A stretch of DNA of 64,000 nt from Mesostigma viride (Eukaryota > Streptophyta > Mesostigmatophyceae > Mesostigmatales > Mesostigmataceae), in NCBI GenBank assembly GCA_009746045.1, contig RPFO01001139.1, positions 217,501-281,500 of the forward strand, in the 5' to 3' direction. Shown here in pieces: positions 39,501 to 51,500 of the stretch (position 1 is the stretch's first letter; each line of letters begins with the position of its first letter). Position numbers and translations under genes: made by a program. The notes below the pieces were generated by a model. It was not told where the DNA came from, did no database searches, and worked only from the letters and a program-made list of their open reading frames with translations.

Positions 39501-42500
39501 GTAGAAAATGAAGAAGCACTTGTGTGGTGATGCGTGAACACAAATAGAAAATGAAGAAGCACTTGTGCGGTGATGCGTGAACACAAATAGAAAATGAAGA
39601 AGCACTTGTGCGGTGATGCGTGAACACAAATAGAAAATGAAGAAGCACTTGTGCGGTGATGCGTGAACACAAATAGAAAATGAAGAAGCACTTGTGCGGT
39701 GATGCGTGAACACCAATAGAAAATGAAGAAGCACTTGTGCGGTGATGCGTGAACAGATGATAGAAAATGAAGAAGCACTTGTGCGGTGATGCGTGAACAC
39801 AAGTAGAAAATGAAGAAGCACTTGTGCGGTGATGCGTGAACACAAGTAGAAAATGAAGAAGCACTTGTGCGGTGATGCGTGAACACAAATAGAAAATGAA
39901 GAAGCACTTGTGCGGTGATGCGTGAACAGATGATAGAAAATGAAGAAGCACTTGTGTGGTGATGCGTGAACACAAGTAGAAAATGAAGAAGCACTTGTGC
40001 GGTGATGCGTGAACACAAGTAGAAAATGAAGAAGCACTTGTGCGGTGATGCGTGAACAGATGATAGAAAATGAAGAAGCACTTGTGCGGTGATGCGTGAA
40101 CACAAGTAGAAAATGAAGAAGCACTTGTGCGGTGATGCGTGAACACAAATAGAAAATGAAGAAGCACTTGTGCGGTGATGCGTGAACACAAATAGAAAAT
40201 GAAGAAGCACTTGTGTGGTGATGCGTGAACACAAATAGAAAATGAAGAAGCACTTGTGCGGTGATGCGTGAACAGATGCCAATAGAAAATGAAGAAGCAC
40301 TTGTGCGGTGATGCGTGAACAGATGCCAGTAGAAAATGAAGAAGCACTTGTGTGGTGATGCGTGAACAGATGATAGAAAATGAAGAAGCACTTGTGCGGT
40401 GATGCGTGAACAGATGCCAATAGAAAATGAAGAAGCACTTTTGTGGTGATGCGTGAACAGATGCCAATAGAAAATGAAGAAGCACTTTTGTGGTGATGCG
40501 TGAACAGATGCCAATAGAAAATGAAGAAGCACTTGTGCGGATAGTTGTGCATAAAGCATGCATATGTAGTTGAAAAAACGGGTGTTCATAGATAATCTAT
40601 TACTGATGGCTGTAGGCGCCTCGTGTGTTGCGAATGAATTGTAATTTAAATCAGAAGTGCCACCGCTGGCATCCTGGTAAGGGCCCCGGCGCAATGCCCT
40701 TGCCACGGTGACTTGGCACACGTCGGCTGTTCGCACACATGCCCCTTATCCATGTGCCCAAGTAACACCCCTGCTCCCTCTTTGGGAAACGTGGCCTGAT
40801 TGTTCACCATGCGACTGGAGCTGCCCAGCGGACTGTGATGCTGCACCGCTAGCCATCGCGCATGGCATAACCGCGAGCAGCACCGGGACAGGACATGGTA
40901 CTTCCCTGCCTATCCCATCTGCCTCAGCTAGTGTATGCTCCTCGTCTGCCTCACCTGCCTTCATTTACCTCATCGGCCTCACCTGCCCTTCCTCACTGAT
41001 TGGGCGGTTTTCCTCGTACGCACGCCTGTCGACCGTCGTGCAGGCCAGCATCCTGCCCTACCTGCCTCCCCTGCTTGGGTGCTTGGGTGCTTGTGCGCTC
41101 GCTTGTGCGTGCGCCATATGAAAAGCAGGTCACGATCCTGTCCTACCTGCCTCCCTTGCGTGTTTGCTTGTGCGCTCGCTTGTGCGTGCGCTCAATGAAC
41201 CACAGGCCAAGATCCTGTCCTACCTTCGCCAGCTGGCGATCATCACCCCCTACGCACAGTTCACGTTCCGCTTTTCCGCGGCAGAGGCGGCCGAGTGAGT
41301 GGGGGGTTGGGGTGATGTGATGCAGGGTCATGCAAAGGGAATAGCTGTAGCGAGTGGCGGTAGGGGTGGGGGGGTGGCGTTGTGGGCACGCCGATGGAAT
41401 TATTGGAATAGCACTTAGGGTGACTGGCTTTGGGGGTGTGCAATGGAGGAGGCCGAGCGAGTGGGGGCGTAGGTACAGCAAGCAATGTTGCTAGCAACCG
41501 CGACATCCACGCTTCACATGCGTGTGGGGCATTTCATGTGCGGATATGCAAGGGAGTGAGTGGCAGGTCGGGGCATGGATGGGATGCCTGAGTCTCGGTG
41601 CATGGCGGGCAGGGACTTGCCTTGGTGGAGCGCTGTAGAGCCGGCCATGTGAACGGCTGAAAGGCGGTGCTGTGAGAACGTGCTGTCCAGGAGCGTAGCG
41701 GGAACGGGTGACGCTAGTGGAAGCCCATGGGTAGCTGGATCGAGCTGCGCGTGCGAGAGTTTCATCATCTCATTTTACCTGCCTTTGCATCAAAATGTGC
41801 CTCCCTTTGCCTGCGCCTGCGTTCCTCGTGCCACCCCCAACACTTGCTTTCTCCATCGTGTGTGTCCCACCCATCGCCCCCCTTATGCTCTCCCTTCACA
41901 CCTGGCTATCCCCTTCCCATCCCTCCCCCCCCTCGGACCCGCACGTTATCCACCCCAGCAAGAACTTCTCCATCCGATTCGCGCGCCGCACCGACATCAT
42001 GCCCCCCGTGCCAGTGGCCGCCAAGCACCACCCGTCGGCGGTCAACCTGATGCTGCTCAAGCGGCTGGCGGCTGAGACGACCTCCAAGACGCTGCTGCAG
42101 CTGCTGACTCGCGACCTGGACTGCATCAAGAAGGACCTGGCGCTGCGGCTCATCAGTGAGTCCTTGTTTGAGCGCTCGTCATTAGCGGCGCTGCGGCTCA
42201 TCAGCGAGTGGTCGTAGAGAGCACGTGCATGAACGGCGCTGCGACTCGTCCACGAGTGGTTGTTTGGGTACTCATCAATCAGTAATGCTAGCGCAGGGGT
42301 CGTCGCATGAGACTGGCTTTCCCCCCATCCCCTCCGATCCCTCCGTGGACTTGACGCCAGCGTTGCAGCGGGAGTCCGATCCCTCCGTGGACTTGACGCC
42401 AGCGTTGCAGCGGGAGTCCGATCCCTCCGTGGACTTGACGCCAGCGTTGCAGCAGGAGGGGGCCTGTGCGATGCAAGTAGGGTTGGAACAGAGGCGCCAG

Positions 42501-45500
42501 ACGCATCCCGCGAGGAGGTTGCGCCATCTGGCGAATGTGCGCGAGGAGCCAACGCGGAGCGAGTGAATGAGTGCACCTTGTTCGAGAGCTTCCAGCAGTG
42601 CCCTGATGAGGAGAAGGGGGCTGACGCGCTCACGAAGCCTCCTGGGCTGGCTGGACGTCAGTATCAGGTGCTGCATCCCCTGACGGACTCAAGGGGGAGG
42701 ATAGAAAGCCCACCAAGCCAAGCTGCCATCAAGGCATGCAGCACCTGATACTGGCATCCAGCCAGCACAGGAGACTTGGTGAGTGCATCAGCCCCATTCT
42801 CCTCATCAGGGCAGAGCTGGAAGCTCTCGAACAAGGTGCACTCATTCACTGTCGCTCCGCGTTGGCTCCTCGCGCTCATCCACCAGATGGCGCATCCTCC
42901 TCGCGGGATGCGTCACGGGCCTCCGTTCCAACACTACCCGCATGGCACGGGCCTCCTCATGCTGCAAAGCTGGCGTCACGTCCACGGACGAATCTCTATG
43001 GTCGCACAACAGTCGCACAACGGTCGCACAACGGTCGCACAACGGTCGCACAACGGTCACTCGACGGTCACACAACGGTCACACGATGGTCACACGATGG
43101 TCGTACAGTGTTTTGATCAATAATGGTACGGTGTCTCGATGCATAGGGTCGCTGGTCGCTTGATACGAGGTTGCACTGGCGGCGATGGGCTGGCTGGCTA
43201 TTTTGGTGAGTGGCTGCACCGCCGGCTGTGTTGCTGGCTGTGTTGCTGGCTGTGTTGCTGGCTGTGTTGCTGGCTGCGTTGCGGGCTGTGTCATTGGCTG
43301 CTTGACCGCTTCCATGACCCGAGTGATGACCGTCTCCTTGGCTGCATCTGTGGCTGTGTCATTGGCTGCTTGACCGCTTCCATGACCCGAGTGATGACCG
43401 TTTCCTTGCCTGCATCTGTGGCTGTGTCCGGTACTGGCTGCCTGGTTGCCCGCCTGCCTGGTTGCCTGGTTGCTATATTTGTCTTCTCCTCCCCCCCAGG
43501 CGAGATGGGCCCCGAGTTCTCCCCCGATGCAGACCCCAAGACCCTGTCCGACAACCAGCTCGTGCGCATGCACCAGCTCTTCCGGCAGGCCAAGTTCCCC
43601 GACCCCGACGGCAGCGTGAGTGGGGTGGGAGGGGCGTCATGGAAGGGTAGGGTGGTTGAAACCAGCGGCGTCACATGCTGCTCAGGAAAAGATGGCAGCG
43701 TGAGTGGGGTGGGAGGAGCTTCGTAGAGGGGTCTTGGATGAATAAAGGCATGAATGAATAGAGGGGTAGGGTGGTGGAGAGCAGGGGCGTCAGATGCTGC
43801 TAATGACAAGACAGCAGGTGACTGGGCTTGGGTTAGCTGGGAGATGCATGGCCGTGCCGTGGGCCACCGTGAGGTGTGCCAGCATTGCGTCTATGTCCAG
43901 CGCGCTGCCGCTGCTTGGGTCACTTGACGATGCCGTCGGCCCCTTGCATGCAGCACCCACGAAATGCGCCCACAAAGTTTCCTGGGTAGGTCTGACTAAC
44001 ACGAAGCAGGAGAGACGGGTATTTCTTCGAATGTTGGTTTGTGGCTAAATAGCCAAGCCCATGTTGATATCATGCTGGCATCATGCTGGCGTCATGCTCG
44101 TACTGCCACACCTGGCGCCTTGGATACCGGGCACAGGAACAAGGCTGTAGCTGGACAGGTGGCAACAGGTCTGGTGTGTCTCCTAGACCAGTCGCATCGC
44201 TTCACCTCTCTATTGATGCGGTGATCATGTGGTTGGGTTGTTCTGCAGGCTTGGTTTGACTTGGCAAATGACCTGTTTACTGTTTCATTCTAATGCGTAT
44301 TCGGGGCGCTCGGTGGCGTGGCCCAAACCAATGCTTGTCGCCATAACCAACATGGCCCTGACTCCATGCCCTCGCGTACTTGCTGCCCTTCCTTGCCACC
44401 CCCCTTTGTCACCTCTGTTTGCCACCCTCCTTTGCCCTTTTTCGCCCTCCTTTGCTGCCCCTCGATGCCCCTGTTGCCCTTAATTGCCCACGTTTGCTGC
44501 CCTTGTTTGCCGCCTTCTTGCCCTCCCCCCCCCCAGTGCCTGAGCCCTGCCGGCGAGTACAACCTAAGGCTGGGCATCATGAAGGAGATGCGGCCCGACA
44601 TGGTGGCCACCAATGAGGGCAGGTGAGCAACATGCATGCGTGGGGCGCGGGGCGGCATGCGGGCAGGCGCGGTGCCGTGTGAAAGCGTGACATAGTGGCC
44701 ACAAAGGGGGCAGGTGGCAACCCGCTGGCCATGAAGAAAGCCGTGTTGTATGCCCTTTTTGTTTGGCTTGGTTTTGTTTTTGGGCTGGAGTGTGTGTGCA
44801 AAGCCATCTAGCAAAATTGGACCTTAGCTTCATGTAGAGCAATTGGCTGGCCCGATTGATGACTGTACGCACATAAAGTTCTTTGTGTGTCAGCAGCGTA
44901 AGTTGTTTTCCAAAGTTCGGATAGACGGGGTCGCTAGATCAAGAGAGCGGGTTGATACTAAGACGTGGAAGTATATGGTCAAGAATGCGGTGACCTGCTG
45001 TTCTCGAATATTTTATCTTACTTCAGAGGTTTGGCATGTAGGCCGTACATGTTTTCAACATGCCTTCCTTTCAATGGCCTCTGGGGTGCATCTATGACCA
45101 ACCCATGCGAATACGCCAAACACCTCAAGTCTTCCATAAGCTGCCTGGAGAATCCAAGAGCCAGCGTATTCGAGTTACTTAACGTTGGGGTAACATAACA
45201 ATCATTTAACTAGTACTTTGAATCCACGGCATCATACATGATCACCGATATCAGTTTTAAGCCCGCTTCCGTGCGGTTTGCGTCCAAGCCTTATGATTTC
45301 CTCTGAGGAACATCACAAGCATTCAGCTGGCGACAGGCGAGCAACCATGGCACGTCACATGACTGCCACCTGACCCGCAGCTGCTGCGTTCCTGTCCGAA
45401 TTCTAGGCTGGTGGCAAGGCTTATGAAAGATCGAATGAATGTGGCTTTACTGGTTTGATATTTAATTTGTATTAAAAGGTATAAATGTTGCTAAGCTGCC

Positions 45501-48500
45501 ATGAAGGCCAGCACCTTTTCCGCGTGAGTGGATAATTGTCAAGCAACACCGCCGTCACCTATATTGGTGGTCGGCTAGAGCCACGAGTTAAGTTTATATT
45601 TTGTAACGGACAAGTGGCCAACACTTGACAAGTGCTAAATGCTAGCTACTGACTCATAGAAATTATAATAGAATACGTATGAGAGAGACAGAATTATTTA
45701 CGCCTGGCCTATAGGACCCGTGCGTCACACGACATGAGTGAGAAACGTCCTAGTGCCCTTATAGTGACCCAGGCACATATAGTATCAGAGACACTCTAAC
45801 AACAATAACTTTTTACCTAGAGCTCAGATTGAGATGGTTCCAGTCGCAACGTTGTTGTAAATCTTGAGCTCTACACGCCATAAATCGTATTTCTGGCCAA
45901 AGAGAGACTACCCAAACTGTCTCCAGCACTGCTGGTGCTAGGCTTGTCAGGCTTAGATGGGGCATATTCTTGACAGTTCCTAATGGCATGGGTGTCTCAC
46001 TGCCCTCTGTGTGTGTGATGCCAACGGTGATGGCTGGGCACTACCACCAACAGCGCGCGCGTATTTGAGGGCCACCCCTTCATCGTGGAGGCGGGCGTCA
46101 GCATCGGCGGCAAGAACGTCAAGCCGGTGGGTGGCACATGGCGCATGGTGGTGGGTAGGCTAGAATGTCAAGCACGCGGGTGGCACATGCTGCATCAGAG
46201 GGGGTCGCCAAAAAAATTAAGCCGGTGGATGGGCTGGGTAGGTGGCACAGAGTTTTATGTTTTATGGAAGACCTGGAAAGTCTGCTTTGTCAGCACCGGC
46301 AGGCGATATTCAACACTCACAGGGCACATTGCAACCGGCTCTCTGGCAATAGGGTGCTTGCCGTTGCATCTCCCTCTATGAAGGCAGGATTTGTTCTGAG
46401 ATATGAGATAGTCATGAATAGACAGTGGCGGCTGCGCGGATGTCTCTGCAATGAATACTCGTATCAATGTGGATGTAGTCCCTCACTCAATTACAGCAAG
46501 TCCACCTCCTGCGTCTCTTTCTCTCTCTATGGAGCCCACTTGTCAACTATATCACGACAACCACGACATCACACCAACCACCGATCCAGCACAACCACTA
46601 CATCACGCCAACCACCGATCCAGCACAACCACTACATCACGCCAACCACCGATCCAGCACAACCACTACATCACGCCAACCACCGATCCAGCATAACAGA
46701 ATTCTGCCTTCCTACAGACAGCTATGCTACGCATGAACGCATGCCTTATCCTCGTGCGCCTCCAATTGACCAGCTCCGGAACCGGTGAGCTTTGATCGTG
46801 CCATGGTAGATTTGTTTAGATGCGCCCTGAACGTCGGCATTCTCAGCTCCACTCTGTCTTTTCGTCTGCAGGACTCTTTTGGCCGGCATGGCATCCACGT
46901 GGTCCGCTTCGCCAATCTTCCGTGTGCGGTACAGGGCATCAACGTTCTCCGCTTCGCCAACCTTCCTTGTGCGTGCTTGTGCTCAATCTCTGCCTGTTTG
47001 TATTTCATTCCCCTTACAGGGCATCAACGTGTTCCGCTTCGCCAACCGCATACCGCTGCTGTTTGAGGCGGGCGGGGATGTGGTCACACGCACCGCCACC
47101 AAGAAGATCAAGTGCGTGGGTCCTTTATGGTGCTGATTAGGATCATGCCTTCCTTGTGCAGTTGCCACAAGAAGATCAAGTGCGTGGGTCCTTTATGGGG
47201 CTGATTAGGGACATGCCTTCCTTGTGCAGCTGCCACAAGAAGATCAAGTGTGTGGGTCCTTTATGGGGCTGATTAGGATCATGCCTTCCTTGTACAGTTG
47301 CCACAAGAAGATCAAGTGTGTGGGTCCTTTATGGGGCTGATTAGGATCATGCCTTCCTTGTGCAGTTGCCACAAGAAGATCAAGTGTGTGGGTTCTTTAT
47401 GGGGCTGATTAGGATCATGCCTTCCTTGTGCAGCTGCCACAAGAAGATCAAGTGTGTGGGTCCTTTATGGGGCTGATTAGGATCATGCCTTCCTTGTGCA
47501 GCTGCCACAAGAAGATCAAGTGTGTGGGTTATGATGGGTAACCGCTTGGAAAGTTTGCCACTGCTGCCACCAAGAAGGTCAAGTGTGTGGGTCCTTTATG
47601 GGGCTGATTAGGGACATGCCTTCCTTGTGCAGTTGCCACAAGAAGATCAAGTGCGCGGGTCCTTTATGGGGCTGATTAGGGACATGCCTTCCTTGTGCAG
47701 CTGCCACAAGAAGATCAAGTGTGTGGGTTCTTTTATGGGGCTGATTAGGATCATGCCTTCCTTGTGCAGCTGCCACAAGAAGATCAAGTGCGTGGGTTAT
47801 GATGGGTAACCGCTTGGAAAGTTTGCCACTGCTGCCACCAAAAAGGTCAAGTGTGTGGGTGAAGAAGGAAAATGATCAGGGACGCACTTGGCTTGTGCAA
47901 TCGCCTAACCACATAGGGGCTAGTAATGCTTGCAAATGCCACGAAGAAGATGAAGTGCGTGGTGTCTCCAGGAACAAGGAAAGTGGGTCTCTAAGGAAGT
48001 GCTTAGGGATGTAGCTACTTGTGCAGGTTCCACCAACAAGGTATTAGAAGTTGTGGGATTGTTAGGGATGTGATTCGGGACTTTTCCTTGTCTGTGCAGT
48101 TGCCACCAAAAAGATACAAAAGATGGTGGGATTGTTAGGGAAGTGATTAGGGAAGTGCGTGGCAGCCGCCAAGAAGATCCAATGCATGGTCTAGTCAGGG
48201 ACTTCTGTATGGAGTTTTCATTACTTGTGCTCTCCCCCCCCAAGAAAAGTTGTGGGCCATGAAGGTACCAGTTAGGGACACAACTACTCCGCCATCGCCA
48301 CCAATGGATGAAACGCGTGTGTAGCCGAGGGAGTCAACAACTTATGCGGCTGTGGCCACCAACCATTTTATGTGGTCCCAAGCCAGGGCATGCGTCTGTC
48401 TCACTCCTAAGGCCGGTTCACGCCTGCTAGGCAAGTCACGGTGGCCAACGTTAGGCCTGCTACGTCAAGTCACGGTGGCCAACGTTAGGCCTGCTACGTC

Positions 48501-51500
48501 AAGTCACGGTGGCCAACGTTAGGCCTGCTACGTCAAGTCACGGTGGTTAACGTTAGGCCTGCTACGTCAAGTCACGGTGGTTAACGTCAGGCCTGCTACG
48601 TCAAGTCACGGTGGTTAACGTTAGGCCTGCTACGTCAAGTCACGGTGGCCAACGTTAGGCCTGCTACGTCAAGTCACGGTGGTTAACGTTCGGCCTGCTA
48701 CTTCAAGTCACGGTGGTTAACGTTAGGCCTGCTACGTCAAGTCACGGTGGCCAACGTTAGGCCTGCTACGTCAAGTCACGGTGGCCAACGTCAGGCCTGC
48801 TACGTCAAGTCACGGTGGTTAACGTTAGGCCTGCTACTTCAAGTCACGGTGGCTAACGTTCGGCCTGCTACGTCAAGTCACGGTGGCTAACGTTAGGCCT
48901 GCTACGTCAAGTCACGGTGGCCAACGTTAGGCCTGCTACGTCAAGTCACGGTGGCTCGCGAGCTATCGCATTACTAAGGCAAATGCCTTGCACGTGTTCT
49001 CGGCATAGACTAAGGCGCTGAATCGTCATCTCTGCCTGCCATTGATGTGCGATTCCTACTGAATTGCCCCCTGTTTTGGCCCCCATTTTGATTCCCCCCT
49101 TTCGCCCCCCATGTCTTCCCCCTTTCCAACGACCACTCCTTCCCCCCTTCCCCCAGCTGGGGTGCGTACAAGATCAACGTGAACACGGACCGTATCGGCG
49201 TGTTCGTGTCCATCGTGAGCACCAAGATCCCCTTCAAGGGCACGGGGAAGGAGTACATCGGCGCCGATGTGGTGGAGATGGAGGCTGCGGTCAAGGTGGG
49301 TGGCGGCTCCTCTCCTCTACCTTCATGGTAGCTGGTCAGCACGCTAGGTGTAGCTGGTTAGAGGGCTAGCACTGGCAAGGAGTACATCGGCGCCGCACCG
49401 ATGTGGTGGAGGTGGAGGCCGCCGTCAAGGTGGGGTGCTGCGACAAGGGTAGCTGGTTACGGTGCTGTTCACTATACTAGAGTATAAATACCTGGTCACA
49501 TTTTGCTGCTGATATCCACACCCTGCCATTCTGAGGGAGATGGAGGCTGCTCCCGCAAACCCGCTTTCCCATCGTTTGGGCCGTTCTCTCATTACTACTG
49601 TACTGGTGATCTCCGGTGTCCTCTACGGGGTGCACGTGCTGGTCTCAGAGGTGTTGAGCATCACCAGGAAGGAGTTTGCTGCTGCAGGTTAACACCCGTT
49701 TCTCAAGATGCACTCGTACCTGGCATGTCATATCCCACTGCGCACTATTTTAACGAACTTCTCATGATGCAGTGATGCCCATCTCATCCCCTATCTCTCC
49801 TCGCCTGGGCACGTGTTTTCGCTGTGCATTTGCCCGCCCTCCTGTGCCCCCCCCCCCCCCGGCCCACAACCCGGCCTCTTCCCCGCCCGCTCGTCTCCCC
49901 CTGGACAGAGCGCGCTGCAGCAGTGCTGCCTGCAGCTCAAGGCCAAGCTGCAGCGCCAGCAGCAGGCGCGGGAGAGCAAGGAGCGCAAGAAGAACCTGAT
50001 CAAGTGAGACGAGAAGAGGGGGTGGAGGGGAGGATAGCGATGGATGTGTGTTCCATCGCTTGCATGAGGGAGCAAGGAGTGCAAGAAGGACCTGATCAAG
50101 TGAGAAGAGAAGAGGGGGTGGAGGGGAGGATGGTGATGGATGTGTGTTCCATCGCTTGCATGAGGGAGCAAGGAGCGCCTAAAGAAACAGGAAATGGTGA
50201 TGGGCGCGCTGCTGCTAAGGGCTGGGTCCATGAAAGGAGGACAGAGGGCGCCCTTGCCATGCATTAGTCTAGTAGTGCGGAAGGATGGTGTTTTGCGTTT
50301 GGAAGCCGCGGCTGGGCAGCTGCTTTCCCTTCTTACCCATGTATGTGAGGTCTACCGACCTCCCCTTGTCCCCATCGCCGCCACCCTGGCAGGTACATCC
50401 CCGATGTCTCACGCGCCCTCTACAGCCTGCTGTCCGACGTGGCGGACGCGGATGGCGCCGAGGGCGCGCGCAAGCGGCGCAAGCTGTCGGCCAACCCATC
50501 ATTCGGAAAGCTGCTGGCGGAGGTGGCGGAGGAGAAGGTGACGGAGGCCAGCTTGGCGCAGAAGCTGACAGAGCACGTGGAGCAGGTGAGGGGGGGAGGG
50601 GGGGGCAAGCCAACAATGGGGGGGGAGACGGGGGGAAGAATACATGTCAATTAGGGAGGGAAATGAGGTTTAGCTCATGGAAAGGCAGAGGTCATCAATG
50701 TGGATGGGAGGAGGGGAGGGCAGCCTGGGCTGGTCGGCCCAACTCCACCCTTTCCTTGAGTAAGCAAATGCGTAGCTTTGCCTGGAAAGTAGCGCGTGAG
50801 AACAAAGACCAACAGCTGGCTGTTGCGGTCTTAGCTAGGCGACTAGATTGGAAAGGGTGTTCCTAGAGGCTTGCTGGTGATTAGACGCCGGTGAGCACGG
50901 GCACGTCCATGTCCCTCCCAGCATCTCTGCACATGACGGACCGGATAAATTACGTGCGGCAGGCAGCCGGGTGACCTACGCTAGAAAATGCCCTTTGGGA
51001 GTCGAGTCCTTTGGCTGCATGTCACGGTCCAGTCCTCTTATCCTTTGCCTTTGCCCTAGTGCCATCTTTGCCCTAATGTGTTCCTCCTTCTCGTTGTGTA
51101 TATAGGGTTGAAGGTTCCTTTACTCTGTATTGGCATCCACGTGACGCAGTCACGTGCTGATTAATTAATTAATTAATTGCCCTAATGTCCAGTGGGCAAC
51201 GTTGAGCCTGCCCCAGTGGACACCGACAATGGGCATGAAACCGTGGTCGTGTGCAGAGCGGTGAGCTTCTGCCCACCCTTCTCGACTGATATGGCACTAG
51301 CCTCTGAGGCTCTTGGTGAACCCCTCTGTCCCCGTGTGGCGCTGGGCACGGAGGCACTTTGAATTTGTAATTTTAAGCATGGTTGTTCTCCCTAACATCA
51401 AACGCCCTAGTAGCGTGGATCTATGATGACAGTTGCCTGCGTGTGCATGCCCTTGATGGCTGCCCCCACTGTCTAGCGTGGATCGATGGTGACAGTTGCG

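Noticed and set aside
15058-40541. CRISPR array
   Set aside because: Units are contiguous 41-47-bp repeats with no unique spacers, no cas genes, and a eukaryotic context.
15058-40541. Centromeric satellite
   Set aside because: Array size would fit, but the unit is confined to one intron of an intact gene in this window, and nothing here supports kinetochore function.
15058-40541. Hammerhead or other self-cleaving ribozyme in the 44-bp unit
   Set aside because: No CTGATGA plus GAAA core could be placed on either strand of the unit.
14887-40736. Giant minus-strand reading frames of 8,524-8,574 codons
   Set aside because: All three frames are open because the 44-bp unit lacks antisense stop triplets. 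The peptides are the same periodic cycle, and the region lies inside a TOP6B intron on the other strand.
44843-45097. 84-codon plus-strand frame in intron 12
   Set aside because: No ATG at its start, no recognisable family, and position inside an intron.
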